Of a DNA stretch of 64,000 nt, positions 18,805-29,995 are shown one piece after another. The notes beneath the pieces were generated by a model. That model was not told the DNA's origin, did no database searches, and worked only from the letters and a program-made list of their open reading frames with translations. The position numbers were made by a program, and so were the translations under genes. Position 1 is the first letter of the stretch; each line of letters starts with the position of its first letter. This stretch comes from Cyanobium sp. ATX 6A2 (GTDB lineage: Bacteria > Cyanobacteriota > Cyanobacteriia > PCC-6307 > Cyanobiaceae): NCBI RefSeq assembly GCF_024346355.1, contig NZ_JAGQCU010000002.1:1-64000 (forward strand), read 5' to 3'.

Positions 18805-19701
18805 TCAATCAAACACCGCCGTGCGGCCGCGATACACCATCACCTGCCGGCGCAGGTGCAGGCGCAGGGCCCGGGCCAGGGCCAGGCGCTCGGTATCACG
18901 GCCCTTGCGGATCAGGTCTTCGACCTCGTCGCGGTGGCTCACGTGCACGGTGGCCTGCTCGATGATCGGCCCGGCGTCGAGCTCCTCGGTCACGTAGTGG
19001 GCCGTGGCGCCGATCAGTTTCACCCCCCGCTCCCAGGCGCGGTGGTAGGGCTGGGCTCCCTGGAAGGCAGGCAGGAACGAGTGGTGGATGTTGATCACCG
19101 CGTGGCCCGAGGCGCCGGCGGTGCCCCTGCCGCGGCCGGCAACGTGAAAACGCTCGAGGAAATCGCCGCTCAGCACCTGCATGTATTTGGCCAGCACCAC
19201 CAGCTCGATGCCGTGCTCAGCCAGCAGCCGCAGCTGCTCGGCTTCCACCTCCGCCTTGGTGCCGGGACTCACCGGCAGATGCGCGTAGGTGGCCCCGAAA
19301 TCCTCGGCGGTGGCCTGCAGCTGTGGATGGTTCGACACCACCAGCGGCACGGTCATCGGCAGCTCGCCGGCGCGGGTGCGCCAGAGCAGGTCCACCAGGC
19401 AGTGATCCTGGCGGCTCACGAAGATCGCCACCCGCGGCAGCTCGTCGGAGAAATGCACCTGGCCCTCACCGCCGAGGCGCTCGGCCAGGGCGGTCACGGC
19501 CGGGGCGATGGCCGCCCGCGGCAGCCCGAAGTGCTCCAGCTGCCATTCGATGCGGCTGAGGAAGAGGCCGGCACCGGCGTCGGTGTGGTGATCGGCGTGA
19601 CGGATGTTGCCACCATTGGCCGCCACCCAGCCCGACAGTTCGCTCACCAGGGCGGGGCGATCCGGGCAGATCACCTGGAGGATGGCAGTGGCAGGCGGCA
19701 T
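18805..19701 (-). CDS. purU: formyltetrahydrofolate deformylase
   Basis: PurU hydrolyses 10-formyl-THF to formate and THF. The 298-residue protein has an N-terminal ACT domain (TAILQVICPDRPALVSELSGWVAANGGNI) and a C-terminal formyltransferase-like domain with VVSNHP, the catalytic NIHHSFLPAFQGAQPYHRAWERGVKLIGATAHYVT segment and DAGPIIEQ. The Asn, His and Asp of the active site are all present. Released formate could feed PurT, also encoded in this window. ATG 19701 gives standard length. It converges with the radical SAM gene with 3 bases between. Confidence 0.95.
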   Translation of the reverse strand: MPPATAILQVICPDRPALVSELSGWVAANGGNIRHADHHTDAGAGLFLSRIEWQLEHFGLPRAAIAPAVTALAERLGGEGQVHFSDELPRVAIFVSRQDHCLVDLLWRTRAGELPMTVPLVVSNHPQLQATAEDFGATYAHLPVSPGTKAEVEAEQLRLLAEHGIELVVLAKYMQVLSGDFLERFHVAGRGRGTAGASGHAVINIHHSFLPAFQGAQPYHRAWERGVKLIGATAHYVTEELDAGPIIEQATVHVSHRDEVEDLIRKGRDTERLALARALRLHLRRQVMVYRGRTAVFD

Positions 19702-19723
19702 CGCAGCAGGGGCCGGCAGGGAC

Positions 19724-19984
19724 TCAGAGCATGTGCATGCGTAGCACCTGACGGTTGGCGCGCCGCACCCGGGCGCGGATCGTGGTGAGGCCGAGACGCT
19801 CATGGGCTGCCACCCGGTGGCAGCCGTTGAAGCCCCACAGTTCCCCCTCCACCTCCAGCACGTCGATGGGCTCCTTCTGGCCCTCGGCGGCGATGGCCTC
19901 CATCAGGTCACGCACCTTGGCCTCATCGAGGACGCGCTCCAGGGGCCGGCGGATGGCAGCCAGGGGCAGCACAGCTTCCCGCAT
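19724..19984 (-). CDS. srx: sulfiredoxin
   Basis: This 86-residue ParB-like-fold protein has the sulfiredoxin signature GFNGCHR, where the Cys attacks the ATP-activated sulfinic acid of overoxidised 2-Cys peroxiredoxin. The motifs IRRPLERVLDEAKVRDLMEAI and EPIDVLEVEGELWGF agree with other cyanobacterial sulfiredoxins. It lies 22 bases upstream of purU on the same strand. Confidence 0.9.
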   Translation of the reverse strand: MREAVLPLAAIRRPLERVLDEAKVRDLMEAIAAEGQKEPIDVLEVEGELWGFNGCHRVAAHERLGLTTIRARVRRANRQVLRMHML

Positions 19985-20113
19985 CCATCCATCGCATCCT
20001 CATACCGTTTTAAGGCCGCACGGCGGAAGAGGTTGCGAGCGGCGACAACCGCGGCAACCGGGCCCCGGAGCACCGATACAGTCAGCCCCTGCCACTGCCG
20101 CTGCGCCCCGCCG

Positions 20114-20635
20114 ATGGCCCCTGCCCAGGTCTTCACGCCGCTGCCTTCCACGCAGCTCTCCACCCTGCTGCAGCAGCTGCGCCGGCTGCTGTCCGTCGCC
20201 CTGGCGGCAGTGCTCTGCTTCAGCCTCGCCGCCTGCGGCGGCGCCAAGGCCCAGCCACCCACCCTGAGCGCCGAGGACATCACCTACATCGAACGGCAGG
20301 CCGAGGGCTTCCTGGCCGCCCGTGATCGCCTGCCCGAGCTGGCCGATCTGGTGAACCAGCGCGACTGGACCTTCACCCGCAACCTCATCCACGGCCCGAT
20401 GCAGGAAGTGGGCCGTCACATGCTGTACATCAACCGCCGCCTGCTGCCAGACGACCAGGCGGAAGCCACGCGGCTGGCCGATCAGCTCAAGCGCTCCCTG
20501 GCCCAGCTCGATGAGGCCGCTCGCCTGCAGGACGCCGACGCCCTGCGCAAGACCTACATCTCGGTGGCCAGCGGCTTCGGCAAGTACGCGCAGATCCTGC
20601 CCGCCCAGGTGCAGGAAGACCTCAAGCAGATCTGA
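20114..20635 (+). CDS. psbQ: PsbQ-like photosystem II lipoprotein (CyanoQ)
   Basis: A 173-residue exported protein with signal peptide and lipobox LAAC, giving a lipid-anchored lumenal protein. The mature region is a four-helix-bundle type sequence (FLAARDRLPELADLVNQRDWTFTRNLIHGPMQEVGRHMLYINRRLLPDDQ), as in cyanobacterial PsbQ, which stabilises the oxygen-evolving complex. ATG 20114 starts directly before the signal. Confidence 0.85.
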   Translation: MAPAQVFTPLPSTQLSTLLQQLRRLLSVALAAVLCFSLAACGGAKAQPPTLSAEDITYIERQAEGFLAARDRLPELADLVNQRDWTFTRNLIHGPMQEVGRHMLYINRRLLPDDQAEATRLADQLKRSLAQLDEAARLQDADALRKTYISVASGFGKYAQILPAQVQEDLKQI

Positions 20636-20685
20636 GCCACCGGCTTGCGCTGACGCCAGGCGAGCCGGGCAAGCCGGCTGACCCG

Positions 20686-21783
20686 GTGCTCGTGCTGGGG
20701 GCAGGCCTGGTGGGACTGGCCAGCGCCTGGCTGCTCCAGCGCCGCGGCCATCCCGTGGTGCTGGTGGATCCCGCAATCGATGGGCCGCCACCAGCCGGCG
20801 GCGGCAGCTGGGCCGCCCTCGGGGTGCTGATGGCCCAGGTGTTCCATCGTTCCAGCGGCCGGGGCTGGCGGCTGCGCCAGCGCAGCCACGCCCTCTGGCC
20901 CCAGTGGCTTGACGCCCTCGAGGCCGAGGGCCATGCCGTGGCCCGGCGTGCGGGACTGCTGCTGCTGGCCTCCGGTGATGCCGAGCTGGCCCGCCAGCAG
21001 CGGCTCGCCGCCGAGCGCCAGCGCCGCGGTGTGTCCCTCGGCCTGTGGTCACCCGAGCGGCTGCGGGAACTGCGGCCCCAGCTGCCGGCCGCCGCCCTGG
21101 GGGGCCTGCATTCCCCGGGTGATGGCCAGCTCGATCCGGGCCAGGCCATGGCCGCCCTGCTGGCCAGCGCCCGCGCCGGGGGGCTCACCTGCCTGCCTGA
21201 AGCCGCCAGCCGGCTGGAGCGCACCGGGCAGGGGGCTGGCGGGGGTTGGCGCCTGATCGGCAGCGCCGGCAGCAGCGTGGAAGCGCCCTGGCTGGTGCTC
21301 TGCACCGGAGTGGCCACGGCAGCGCTGCTGGAAAGCCTGGGTCACAGCCTGCCCATGGAACCGGTGCTGGGTCAGGCGCTCGAGCTGGAGCTCAACGGCC
21401 AGCCCGCCTGGAGCGCCCCGGACAGCGGCTGGCCCGGCGCGGTGGCGTGGCGCGGCATCAACCTGGTGCCGCGGCCCGACCTGCCCGGTGGGCGGCGGCT
21501 CTGGCTGGGGGCGACCCTCGAACCCGGTTGCCGGCCCAACCCCGAAGCCCTGAGCGATCTGCGCGGCTGGGGAGAGGCGGGGCTCGACTGGCTCGGCAGC
21601 GCCACCGTGACCCGTCACTGGCAGGGCCAGCGCTGCCGGCCCTGCCAGCAGCCCGCCCCGGTGCTGGAGGTGCTGGAGCCCGGCCTGGTGGTGGCCAGCG
21701 GCCACTACCGCAACGGTGTGCTGCTCGCACCGGCCACGGCGGAATGGGTGGCCAGCCGAATCACGACCGGTGTCGGAGCATGA
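20686..21783 (+). CDS. thiO: FAD-dependent oxidase, ThiO/glycine oxidase-like
   Basis: A 365-residue D-amino-acid-oxidase-family flavoprotein. The N-terminus has the FAD-binding dinucleotide motif VLVLGAGLVGLASAWLLQRRGHPVVLVD, and GLHSPGDGQLDPGQAMAALL plus the C-terminal GHYRNGVLLAPATAEWVA are typical of glycine oxidase ThiO, which supplies iminoglycine for thiazole synthesis. GTG 20686 is taken as start; it directly precedes the first beta-strand. Thiamine role is inferred from family only. Confidence 0.8.
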   Translation: MLVLGAGLVGLASAWLLQRRGHPVVLVDPAIDGPPPAGGGSWAALGVLMAQVFHRSSGRGWRLRQRSHALWPQWLDALEAEGHAVARRAGLLLLASGDAELARQQRLAAERQRRGVSLGLWSPERLRELRPQLPAAALGGLHSPGDGQLDPGQAMAALLASARAGGLTCLPEAASRLERTGQGAGGGWRLIGSAGSSVEAPWLVLCTGVATAALLESLGHSLPMEPVLGQALELELNGQPAWSAPDSGWPGAVAWRGINLVPRPDLPGGRRLWLGATLEPGCRPNPEALSDLRGWGEAGLDWLGSATVTRHWQGQRCRPCQQPAPVLEVLEPGLVVASGHYRNGVLLAPATAEWVASRITTGVGA

Positions 21784-21805
21784 AAAAAGCCCCCGGACGG
21801 GGGCT
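21783..21805 (-). terminator. intrinsic terminator of dnaK
   Basis: On the minus strand a stem agccccc/gggggct with a four-base loop is followed by six T (21783-21788 on the plus strand are A). It lies about 40 bases past the dnaK stop and just after the thiO stop, so it ends dnaK transcription in this convergent pair. Confidence 0.8.
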
Positions 21806-21843
21806 GGGGAGCAGCAAGGGCTCGGGGCTCAGGCGCTGGCGGC

Positions 21844-23760
21844 TTACTTGCTCTCGGTGAATTCGGCGTCGATCACATCGTCGCTACCGGCTCCACCGGC
21901 CGCCTCGGCCCCGGAGCCGCTGCCGCCGGGGGCTCCGGCAGCGGCGGCATCGGCACCGGCCGCCTGCTGGTACACGGCGGCACCGGCGGCATAGAGGGCC
22001 TGCTGGAGGGTTTCCAGTTCGCTCTTGATGGTGTCGAAGTCTTCCTTCTGCAGGGCCTCCTTGAGCTTGGCGCTGGAGGTCTCCACCTTGGCCTTGTCCT
22101 CTGCGCCCACCTTGTCACCCAGTTCGCCGAGCTGCTTCTCAGACTGGTAGATGAGGGTCTCGGCCTGGTTCTTGAGGTCGATGCGCTCGCGCTTCTCCTT
22201 GTCGGCGGCAGCGTTGCTCTCGGCGTCCTTGACCATCTTGTCCACCTCGTTTTCGCTGAGGGTGGAGGCACCGGTGATGGAGATGCTCTGCTCCTTGCCG
22301 CTGCCCTTGTCCTTGGCGGTCACGCTGAGGATGCCGTTGGCGTCGATGTCGAAGGTCACTTCGATCTGGGGCACGCCGCGGGGAGCCGGGGGGATGCCAT
22401 CGAGGCGGAAGGTACCCAGCGACTTGTTGTCGCTGGCCATCTCGCGCTCACCCTGGAGCACGTGGATCTCCACGTTGGTCTGGCCATCCACCGCGGTGGA
22501 ATACACCTCCGTTTTCTTGGTGGGGACGGTGGTGTTGCGGGTGATCATCTTGGTCATCACGCCGCCCAGGGTCTCCACCCCCAGCGACAGCGGCGTGACG
22601 TCCAGAAGCAGGATGTCCTTCACCTCGCCGGCGAGCACGCCGCCCTGGATGGCGGCGCCCACGGCCACCACTTCATCGGGGTTCACGGTCTGGTTGGGGT
22701 CCTTGCCGGTGATGCGCTTCACCAGCTCCAGCACCGCCGGGATACGGGTGGAGCCACCCACCATCACCACTTCATCGAGCTCGGCGGAGGCGAGCTTGGC
22801 GTCCTTGAGGGCCTGCTCCACCGGCACGCGGCAGCGGTCGATCAGGCTGGAGGCGAGCTCTTCGAACTTGGCCCGGGTGAGGGTGAGATCCAGGTGCTTC
22901 GGACCCTCGGGAGTGGCCGTGATGAAGGGCAGGTTGATCTCGCTCTGGGTGGCGCTGGAGAGCTCGATCTTGGCCTTCTCGGCGGCCTCGGTGAGGCGCT
23001 GCAGAGCCTGCTTGTCCTGACGCAGATCGATGCCCTCGTTGGCCTTGAAGCTGTCGGCCAGATGGTCGACGATCACCTTGTCGAAGTCGTCACCGCCCAG
23101 GTGGGTGTCGCCGGAGGTGGAGAGCACCTCGAACACGCCGTCGCCCACCTCCAGCACCGACACGTCGAAGGTGCCGCCACCGAGGTCAAACACCAGGATG
23201 CGCTCGTTGCTCTTTTTATCCAGGCCGTAGGCCAGGGCCGCGGCGGTGGGCTCGTTGATGATCCGCAGCACCTCGAGGCCAGCGATCTTGCCGGCGTCCT
23301 TGGTGGCCTGGCGCTGGGAGTCGTTGAAGTAGGCAGGCACGGTGATCACCGCCTGGGTCACCGTTTCACCGAGGTACTTGCCGGCGTCTTCGGCCAGCTT
23401 GCGCAGCACCTGGGCGCTCACCTCCTCGGGGGCGAACTGCTTGCCGAGCACCGGGCACTTCACCTTGACATTGGCACCGGATTTCTCCACCCCATAGCTC
23501 ACTTCCTTCGACTCCTCGTTCACCTCATCCACCCGGCGGCCGATGAAGCGCTTCACGGAATAGAAGGTGTTCTCCGTGTTCATCACCGCCTGACGCTTGG
23601 CGATCTGCCCCACCAGCTGATCCTGGTTCTTGGTGTAGGCCACCACCGAGGGGGTCGTGCGGAACCCTTCGGCGTTGGCGATCACCGTGGGCTTGCCGCC
23701 CTCCATCACGGCCACGCAGCTGTTCGTGGTGCCGAGATCGATGCCAACAACCTTGCCCAT
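21844..23760 (-). CDS. dnaK: molecular chaperone DnaK (Hsp70)
   Basis: The 638-residue Hsp70 has the nucleotide-binding domain with [10 protein letters not shown]-type start ([21 protein letters not shown]), [33 protein letters not shown] and [12 protein letters not shown], then the substrate domain and a Gly/Ala-rich C-terminus ending [12 protein letters not shown]. The IDAEF ending is the typical form that recruits partners. No CIRCE repeat is seen upstream. Cyanobacteria carry several dnaK genes; this conventional form is most like DnaK2. Confidence 0.97.
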   Translation of the reverse strand: MGKVVGIDLGTTNSCVAVMEGGKPTVIANAEGFRTTPSVVAYTKNQDQLVGQIAKRQAVMNTENTFYSVKRFIGRRVDEVNEESKEVSYGVEKSGANVKVKCPVLGKQFAPEEVSAQVLRKLAEDAGKYLGETVTQAVITVPAYFNDSQRQATKDAGKIAGLEVLRIINEPTAAALAYGLDKKSNERILVFDLGGGTFDVSVLEVGDGVFEVLSTSGDTHLGGDDFDKVIVDHLADSFKANEGIDLRQDKQALQRLTEAAEKAKIELSSATQSEINLPFITATPEGPKHLDLTLTRAKFEELASSLIDRCRVPVEQALKDAKLASAELDEVVMVGGSTRIPAVLELVKRITGKDPNQTVNPDEVVAVGAAIQGGVLAGEVKDILLLDVTPLSLGVETLGGVMTKMITRNTTVPTKKTEVYSTAVDGQTNVEIHVLQGEREMASDNKSLGTFRLDGIPPAPRGVPQIEVTFDIDANGILSVTAKDKGSGKEQSISITGASTLSENEVDKMVKDAESNAAADKEKRERIDLKNQAETLIYQSEKQLGELGDKVGAEDKAKVETSSAKLKEALQKEDFDTIKSELETLQQALYAAGAAVYQQAAGADAAAAGAPGGSGSGAEAAGGAGSDDVIDAEFTESK

Positions 23761-23895
23761 GGATTCCGTCCTCTCTTGGTTAACCGAAGATTTGATGTGT
23801 GCATCCTCAGCAGCGAGGCCCTTCCAGGGCGAGGTGTGGTTCCCGAACAGCTGCCGTACCGAGACCTACGGTTCAGCCGTCAGCGCCGCGCCGCC

Positions 23896-24783
23896 ATGGG
23901 TTCGCCGATCACCGCCACCACGGCCCTGGTGGGGGTGCTGGGGGATCCGGTGCGCCATTCGCTCTCGCCGGTGATGCACAACGCAGCCCTGGCCGCTCTC
24001 GATCTCAACTGGGTGTATGTGGCCCTGCCAACCCCGGCCGGGCAGCTGGCGGTGGTGGTGGAGGGGCTGGCGGCCGTGGGCTGCCGGGGCCTCAACGTGA
24101 CCCTCCCCCACAAGCAGTCGGTGGCGACGCTGTGCCGGGAGCTGAGTCCCCTGGCCGCCCGGCTGGGGGCGGTGAACACCCTGGTGCCCCATGCCGATGG
24201 CGGCTGGCTGGGCACCAACACCGATGTGGAGGGCTTCCTCGCCCCCCTGCGCCGTGGCGGCCCGGAAAGCTGGAGCGAGCGGCGAGCGGTGGTGCTGGGC
24301 TGCGGTGGCAGCGCCCGCGCCGTGGTGGCGGGCCTGGCGGAGCTGGGTGTGGGGGCCATTGCCGTGAGCGCACGCCGCAGCGAGGCCGTGGCGGCATTCG
24401 TGGCCGGCTGCCGCGGCTGGGCGCCACAGCTGCGCGGGCTGGACTGGTCGCAGCTCGATGGCGCCCTGGCCGGGGCCGCCCTGCTGGTGAACACCACCCC
24501 GGTGGGCATGGCCGCCGCCGGCGATCCGGAAGCCGCCGCGCACTGCCCGCTGAGCCCCCGCCAGCTCGATGCCCTGCCGGCCGGTGCCACGGTGTACGAC
24601 CTCATCTACACGCCGCGGCCCACGGCGCTGCTGCGGGCCGCGGGCGAGCGGGGCTGCCGCAGCCTCGACGGCCTGGAGATGCTGGTGCAGCAGGGGGCCG
24701 CGGCCCTGCGCCTGTGGAGTGGCTGCAGCGCGGTGCCTGTGGCCGCCATGCGCGCCGCCGCGGCGGCGGCCCTGGCCGGCTGA
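23896..24783 (+). CDS. aroE: shikimate dehydrogenase
   Basis: AroE reduces 3-dehydroshikimate with NADPH. The 295-residue protein has the substrate loop GDPVRHSLSPVMHNAAL, the NVTLPHKQ motif with the catalytic Lys, the Asp-containing LGTNTDVEGF, and the NADP-binding VLGCGGSARAVV. NTTPVGM and DLIYTPRPTALL follow. It diverges from dnaK across about 135 bases. ATG 23896 is chosen since the homologous region starts right after it. Confidence 0.95.
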   Translation: MGSPITATTALVGVLGDPVRHSLSPVMHNAALAALDLNWVYVALPTPAGQLAVVVEGLAAVGCRGLNVTLPHKQSVATLCRELSPLAARLGAVNTLVPHADGGWLGTNTDVEGFLAPLRRGGPESWSERRAVVLGCGGSARAVVAGLAELGVGAIAVSARRSEAVAAFVAGCRGWAPQLRGLDWSQLDGALAGAALLVNTTPVGMAAAGDPEAAAHCPLSPRQLDALPAGATVYDLIYTPRPTALLRAAGERGCRSLDGLEMLVQQGAAALRLWSGCSAVPVAAMRAAAAAALAG

Positions 24784-24830
24784 GGGCGGCCGCTGCCCTC
24801 ACTAGCCTGACCGCAGTGACTGCCGCAGCG

Positions 24831-25298
24831 ATGCAAGGCCCTCCGATCTGGCAACGCCTGCTGGCTGCCCTCGCCTACCTGCTGCCCTGGAGCGATGCCC
24901 TGGGCTTCGGCCGCAGCCTGTTCGGCCTGTTCCCGGCCCTGCAATGGCTGAGCCTGCCGGCGCTGCCGCTGCTGCTGCTGCAACAGGCGGTGCCCTTCGG
25001 GGGCTTCGTGCTGTTCCTGGTGCTGTTCCTGGCGGTGGTGCGCAACAACCGGGTGCCCTACCTGATCCGCTTCAACGTGCTGCAGGCGATCCTCATCGAC
25101 ATCCTGCTCATCCTGCTCACCCTGGCCTTCAGCGTATTGCTGGCCCCACTGGCCGGCGGCTTCGCCGTGCGCACCCTCAGCAACACCGTGTTCCTGGCGG
25201 CCCTGCTGCTGGTGAGCTTCGGGGTGGTGCAGAGCCTGCGCGGTCAGGAGGCCGATATTCCCAGCCTCTCCCAGGCCGTGCGCATGCAGCTCAACTGA
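24831..25298 (+). CDS. Tic20-family membrane protein
   Basis: A 155-residue protein with four hydrophobic helices. The pattern LLAALAYLLPWSDAL, then VRNNRVPYLIRFNVLQAILIDILL, is that of the cyanobacterial relatives of the chloroplast import protein Tic20. Its role in cyanobacteria is not established. A GTG at 24816 could add five residues to the ATG chosen here. Confidence 0.8.
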   Translation: MQGPPIWQRLLAALAYLLPWSDALGFGRSLFGLFPALQWLSLPALPLLLLQQAVPFGGFVLFLVLFLAVVRNNRVPYLIRFNVLQAILIDILLILLTLAFSVLLAPLAGGFAVRTLSNTVFLAALLLVSFGVVQSLRGQEADIPSLSQAVRMQLN

Positions 25299-25415
25299 GA
25301 GCTGGGTGGGCGTGCTGCCGGTGCTGGTTGCCGGTGGAAGCTGCCGGCGCTGGGATAAGTTGGTCGATCCGTCGCTGATGGGCCTTGCCCCCATCGGCCC
25401 CTCCCCCAGGCGACC

Positions 25416-25778
25416 ATGACGCAGTCTTATTACGAAACCATGTACATCCTTCGTCCGGACATCCCGGAGGAGGAGGTGGAGAGTCATATCACCCGTTACC
25501 GCGACCTGGTGATCGAGGCAGGTGGCGAGGTGCTCGACTGCCAGATGCGGGGCAAGCGCCGCCTGGCCTACCAGATCGCCAAGCACCGGGAAGGCATCTA
25601 CGTGCAGCTCAACCACGACGGCGACGGCCAGCAGGTGGCACCCCTGGAGCGAGCGATGCGGCTGTCGGAGGATGTGATCCGCTATCTCACGGTCAAGCAG
25701 GAGGGCCCGATGCCCCCTCCCCGCAGCGTGCCCGCCGGGGTGAGCGAAGCCGGCGAGGTCGAGCGGCAGCCGGCCTGA
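25416..25778 (+). CDS. rpsF: 30S ribosomal protein S6
   Basis: The 120-residue protein begins [21 protein letters not shown] and contains [21 protein letters not shown], both standard for S6, which binds the central domain of 16S rRNA with S18. A short Pro/Glu-rich tail follows. It stands alone, without rpsR or ssb. Confidence 0.96.
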   Translation: MTQSYYETMYILRPDIPEEEVESHITRYRDLVIEAGGEVLDCQMRGKRRLAYQIAKHREGIYVQLNHDGDGQQVAPLERAMRLSEDVIRYLTVKQEGPMPPPRSVPAGVSEAGEVERQPA

Positions 25779-25815
25779 GTTGTGCTGACCGGAGGCTGCC
25801 CCTAGGGTCGAGCCC

Positions 25816-26271
25816 ATGGCACCGGATCCGTCCCCGTCCGCTGGACCCGAGTCCGGCGCCATTCCTCCCCCGCCGCAATGGTGGGATGGTGCCCCGGGTG
25901 GGGCTGACGCTTCCGATTCGGTGTTCTCCCCCCATCAGCAGACCTGGAAACGGGAATCACTGCAGCGGGAACTGGCGGCCTGCCGGGAAGAACTGGCCGC
26001 GATGCGGACCCTGCTCGACGACCTGCCTCAGATTTTTGAAAGCAAGTTCGAGACCCGCCTGCAGCCGCTGCTGGAGCAGAAACAGCGCCTGCTCGAGGGC
26101 AACCAGGGGCTGCGCCAGCAGCTCAGCCAGCTCCAACCCAGCGATGCGCTGATTGCCGGCCAGCTGATGCCTGCGGCTGATCCGCCGGCGTCGCCATCCA
26201 GCCGCCGCCGCCAGGCCTGGGGCCGCAGCCTGCGCCATGCCTTCGGGCTCGGCGGCAGGCAGACCGACTGA
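25816..26271 (+). CDS. hypothetical protein with coiled coil
   Basis: A 151-residue protein with a proline-rich N-terminus, a central coiled coil from about residue 38 to 105 (SLQRELAACREELAAMRTLL...LEGNQGLRQQLSQL), and a basic tail ending RRRQAWGRSLRHAFGLGG. No membrane segment or known domain is seen. It follows rpsF by 37 bases and converges with argG. Confidence 0.65.
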   Translation: MAPDPSPSAGPESGAIPPPPQWWDGAPGGADASDSVFSPHQQTWKRESLQRELAACREELAAMRTLLDDLPQIFESKFETRLQPLLEQKQRLLEGNQGLRQQLSQLQPSDALIAGQLMPAADPPASPSSRRRQAWGRSLRHAFGLGGRQTD

Positions 26272-26292
26272 CGACGGCCTGCCTGCCGCGGC

Positions 26293-27498
<1,206 letters not shown>

Positions 27499-27515
27499 CA
27501 ACACAGTCCTTGTGC

Positions 27516-27815
27516 TCAATCGCCCGATTCTCCCCTGTCAGCGGCGCCGGGGTCCGGCTCCAGGCGCCAGCTGGCCGTCAGCCAGAGGGCCATCAGCAGC
27601 GGTGGGCCCAGCACCAGGGCCCACACCAGCCGGCCAGTGGGCACCAGGGGAGCAGGCCAGTGCTGGCCCGCGGCCGCGAGCCCGGCGCTGAGGGCCAGGG
27701 CCAGGGCCCACAGGCGCAGCACCGTGCCCACAGCGCCGACGGCGGGCTGGGTCGGCGGCTCCGGCGGGGAAGCGGGTGGGGAGGCGGGCGGTGGCGGGGA
27801 GAGCGGCTCGGGCAT
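27516..27815 (-). CDS. small membrane protein, hypothetical
   Basis: A 99-residue protein with a proline-rich, probably cytoplasmic N-terminus of about 25 residues and two hydrophobic helices ([18 protein letters not shown] and [21 protein letters not shown]). It ends 17 bases before argG on the same strand and could be cotranscribed. I recognise no family. Confidence 0.55.
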   Translation of the reverse strand: MPEPLSPPPPASPPASPPEPPTQPAVGAVGTVLRLWALALALSAGLAAAGQHWPAPLVPTGRLVWALVLGPPLLMALWLTASWRLEPDPGAADRGESGD

Positions 27816-27943
27816 GGGGGCGCTTGGAGCTGGGGGCTTGGTGGTTAGATTGATCGGTCGCGGTGGGGCTGTTCAGCACGCCAGGCCACCAGGGCCACGC
27901 CAGCGGAGCCCACCACCCACAAGCCTGACGAACCCCGGACCGC

Positions 27944-28219
27944 ATGAGCAAGCTCTCCGCCTCCAGCATCAGCCGCCTGGAGAGCGTCAATCCCTCCCTC
28001 ACCCGCTACGACCGCGACGAGCTGGCCCCGGTGCTGCCGCTGCGCGATGAGCCCGATCTGCTCAGCTGGCTGGAGAGCAGCGGCCGCCTGGTGGCCGAAG
28101 AGGAAAGTGCCAGCACCGATGTGAGCACCGTGGAGGAGGAGGAGCTCTCGGCGCTGATGGGCGAGAAGGAGGACTACAACAAGGACGACGAGCAGCAGGA
28201 CGAAGCCTGGGAAGACTGA
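27944..28219 (+). CDS. DUF3134 family protein
   Basis: A 91-residue acidic protein. The stretch NPSLTRYDRDELAPVLPLRDEPDLLSWLESSGRLVAEE matches the DUF3134 family of small cyanobacterial proteins with unknown function. The C-terminal 35 residues are strongly acidic. It ends 3 bases before mraY, suggesting a shared transcript. Confidence 0.75.
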   Translation: MSKLSASSISRLESVNPSLTRYDRDELAPVLPLRDEPDLLSWLESSGRLVAEEESASTDVSTVEEEELSALMGEKEDYNKDDEQQDEAWED

Positions 28220-28222
28220 GCG

Positions 28223-29332
28223 GTGGTGCGGGCAGCGGAAGGCAGGGAAGCCCAGGCCCCGCCACGGGACGCACGCCTGGCGGCCGGGTTGCTGACCCTG
28301 GCGCTTCTGGCGGCGTGCGGGCTGAGCGACTGGCTGGTGGCCAACTCGATGCTCACCCTGCCCCTGCTGGTGGCGGGGCTGGTGAGCGCTGGCGTCACAG
28401 CCTGGGGCGTGCCGCGGCTGCGACAGCTCAAGCTCGGCCAGGTGATCCGCGAGGAGGGCCCCCAGGCCCACCACAGCAAGGCCGGCACGCCCACCATGGG
28501 GGGGCTGCTGGTGGTGCCGGTCGGTGTGATCGTGGGCGGCCTGGTGAGTCCGGCTGATCCGCGCCTGCTGGCGGTGGCGACCGTCACCCTGGCCTTCATG
28601 GCCGTGGGCGCAGTGGACGACTGGCGCAGCCTCACCCGCCGCACCAACACCGGCCTGACGCCGCGGGGCAAGCTCCTGCTGCAGGCCGGCGCCGCCCTGC
28701 TGTTTCTGATCGGGGCGGCCAGCGGCGGCTGGCTGGGGGGGGCCAGCCCGGGCGATGTGGTCCTGCCCCTCGGCTGGATCCTGCCCCTGGGTCTGCTGAT
28801 CTGGCCCCTGGGCCTGTTCGTGTTCCTGGCCGAGAGCAACGCCACCAACCTCACCGACGGCCTGGACGGCCTGGCGGCCGGCTGCGGCGCCGTGGTGTTC
28901 ACCGGCATGGGGTTGCAGCTGATGCTGCGCGGCCACGAGGGCGACCCGGCCCTGGCGGCCTTCTGCACCGCCATGGCCGGCTGCTGGCTTGGGTTTCTGG
29001 CCCACAACCGCAACCCGGCCCGCCTGTTCATGGGCGACACGGGCTCGCTGGCGATGGGGGCGGCGCTGAGCGCGGTGGCCCTGCTCTCCAACAGCCTCTG
29101 GCCGCTGCTGGTGATGGGCGGGGTGTTTCTGGCCGAATCGCTGTCGGTGATCGTGCAGGTGTGGGTGTTCAAGGCCACCAAGGGGGCCGACGGTGTCGGA
29201 CGCCGGGTGTTGCGCATGGCGCCCCTGCACCACCACCTGGAACTGGGGGGCCTGCCGGAGATCCAGGTGGTGAACCGCTTCTGGATCACCAGCCTGCTAC
29301 TGGTACTCCTGGGCCTGGTGCTGCTGCCCTGA
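28223..29332 (+). CDS. mraY: phospho-MurNAc-pentapeptide transferase
   Basis: MraY forms lipid I from UDP-MurNAc-pentapeptide and undecaprenyl phosphate at the membrane. The 369-residue protein has about ten helices and the signatures [20 protein letters not shown] with the paired Asp, [27 protein letters not shown] and HHLELGG. GTG at 28223 is the likely start, next to the DUF3134 stop. Confidence 0.95.
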   Translation: MVRAAEGREAQAPPRDARLAAGLLTLALLAACGLSDWLVANSMLTLPLLVAGLVSAGVTAWGVPRLRQLKLGQVIREEGPQAHHSKAGTPTMGGLLVVPVGVIVGGLVSPADPRLLAVATVTLAFMAVGAVDDWRSLTRRTNTGLTPRGKLLLQAGAALLFLIGAASGGWLGGASPGDVVLPLGWILPLGLLIWPLGLFVFLAESNATNLTDGLDGLAAGCGAVVFTGMGLQLMLRGHEGDPALAAFCTAMAGCWLGFLAHNRNPARLFMGDTGSLAMGAALSAVALLSNSLWPLLVMGGVFLAESLSVIVQVWVFKATKGADGVGRRVLRMAPLHHHLELGGLPEIQVVNRFWITSLLLVLLGLVLLP

Positions 29333-29402
29333 TCCCGGCATCGACGCTGGTCAGGAATCCAGCCCCGCGCGCACTCCCACCACCTCGCCTTCACACCGCC
29401 CC

Positions 29403-29660
29403 ATGGCCCATTTCACCTGGAGGGAAACCGGCCTCACCTCCGACTGCGCCAGCCTGGAGGCGATGGCGGCCCGCTTCGAGGAGGCGGCGGCGCTGATGCG
29501 CCGGATGGCCGGCGAGGGGTTTCAGCTCGAGCGCTGCAGCGCTGGCCAGCGCATCACTCACCCGGATCCGGCGGTGTTCGAGGCCTACGGGTTTGTGAGC
29601 GAAGAGCCGCCGGTGCGCCAGCTCACCCTGCTCAGTTCCGACGACGACTCCTCACCCTGA
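29403..29660 (+). CDS. hypothetical protein, 85 residues
   Basis: A short soluble protein beginning MAHFTWRETGLTSDCASLEAMAARFEEAAALMRRM and ending with an acidic/serine tail. It contains one Trp and two Cys and no membrane segment. Codon use is like its neighbours. No family recognised. It converges with the next gene, with two bases between stops. Confidence 0.6.
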   Translation: MAHFTWRETGLTSDCASLEAMAARFEEAAALMRRMAGEGFQLERCSAGQRITHPDPAVFEAYGFVSEEPPVRQLTLLSSDDDSSP

Positions 29661-29662
29661 GC

Positions 29663-29914
29663 TCAGCGGCTGCGCACGTAGCCCACCACCCACACCACCA
29701 CGAACACCAGCGACGACAGACCCAGGTAGAGCAGCACGTAGGTCTGCAGGGTGCTGATGTCGAGGCCGAAGGGCAAGCCCGCGGCCGCATCGCTGGCGGT
29801 GCTCAGGGCCAGCACCGGCGACGGCGACGGCAACGGCAGTTCCCCTGTCAATGGCAGGCCCTGTGTCAGTGGCAGGCCCTGATCATGGAGGCCCGGATCC
29901 AAGAGCCCTGGCAT
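29663..29914 (-). CDS. small single-span membrane protein, hypothetical
   Basis: A protein of up to 83 residues whose last 30 residues form one transmembrane helix (YVLLYLGLSSLVFVVVWVVGYV) followed by RSR. The N-terminal part has imperfect repeats of the type LPLTQGLPLTGELPLPSPSP and may not all be translated; the true start could be internal. Function unknown. Confidence 0.5.
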   Translation of the reverse strand: MPGLLDPGLHDQGLPLTQGLPLTGELPLPSPSPVLALSTASDAAAGLPFGLDISTLQTYVLLYLGLSSLVFVVVWVVGYVRSR

Positions 29915-29995
29915 CGACGGTGTGGCGCCTCGACCCTCTCTAGCAGGCTGTGACGGAGCTGCGGGAGGATCTCCGCTGCCGTAACGCCGTTCGCC

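Noticed and set aside
23761-23895. CIRCE-type heat-shock operator between dnaK and aroE
   Set aside because: I looked for the TTAGCACTC-N9-GAGTGCTAA inverted repeat and it is absent.
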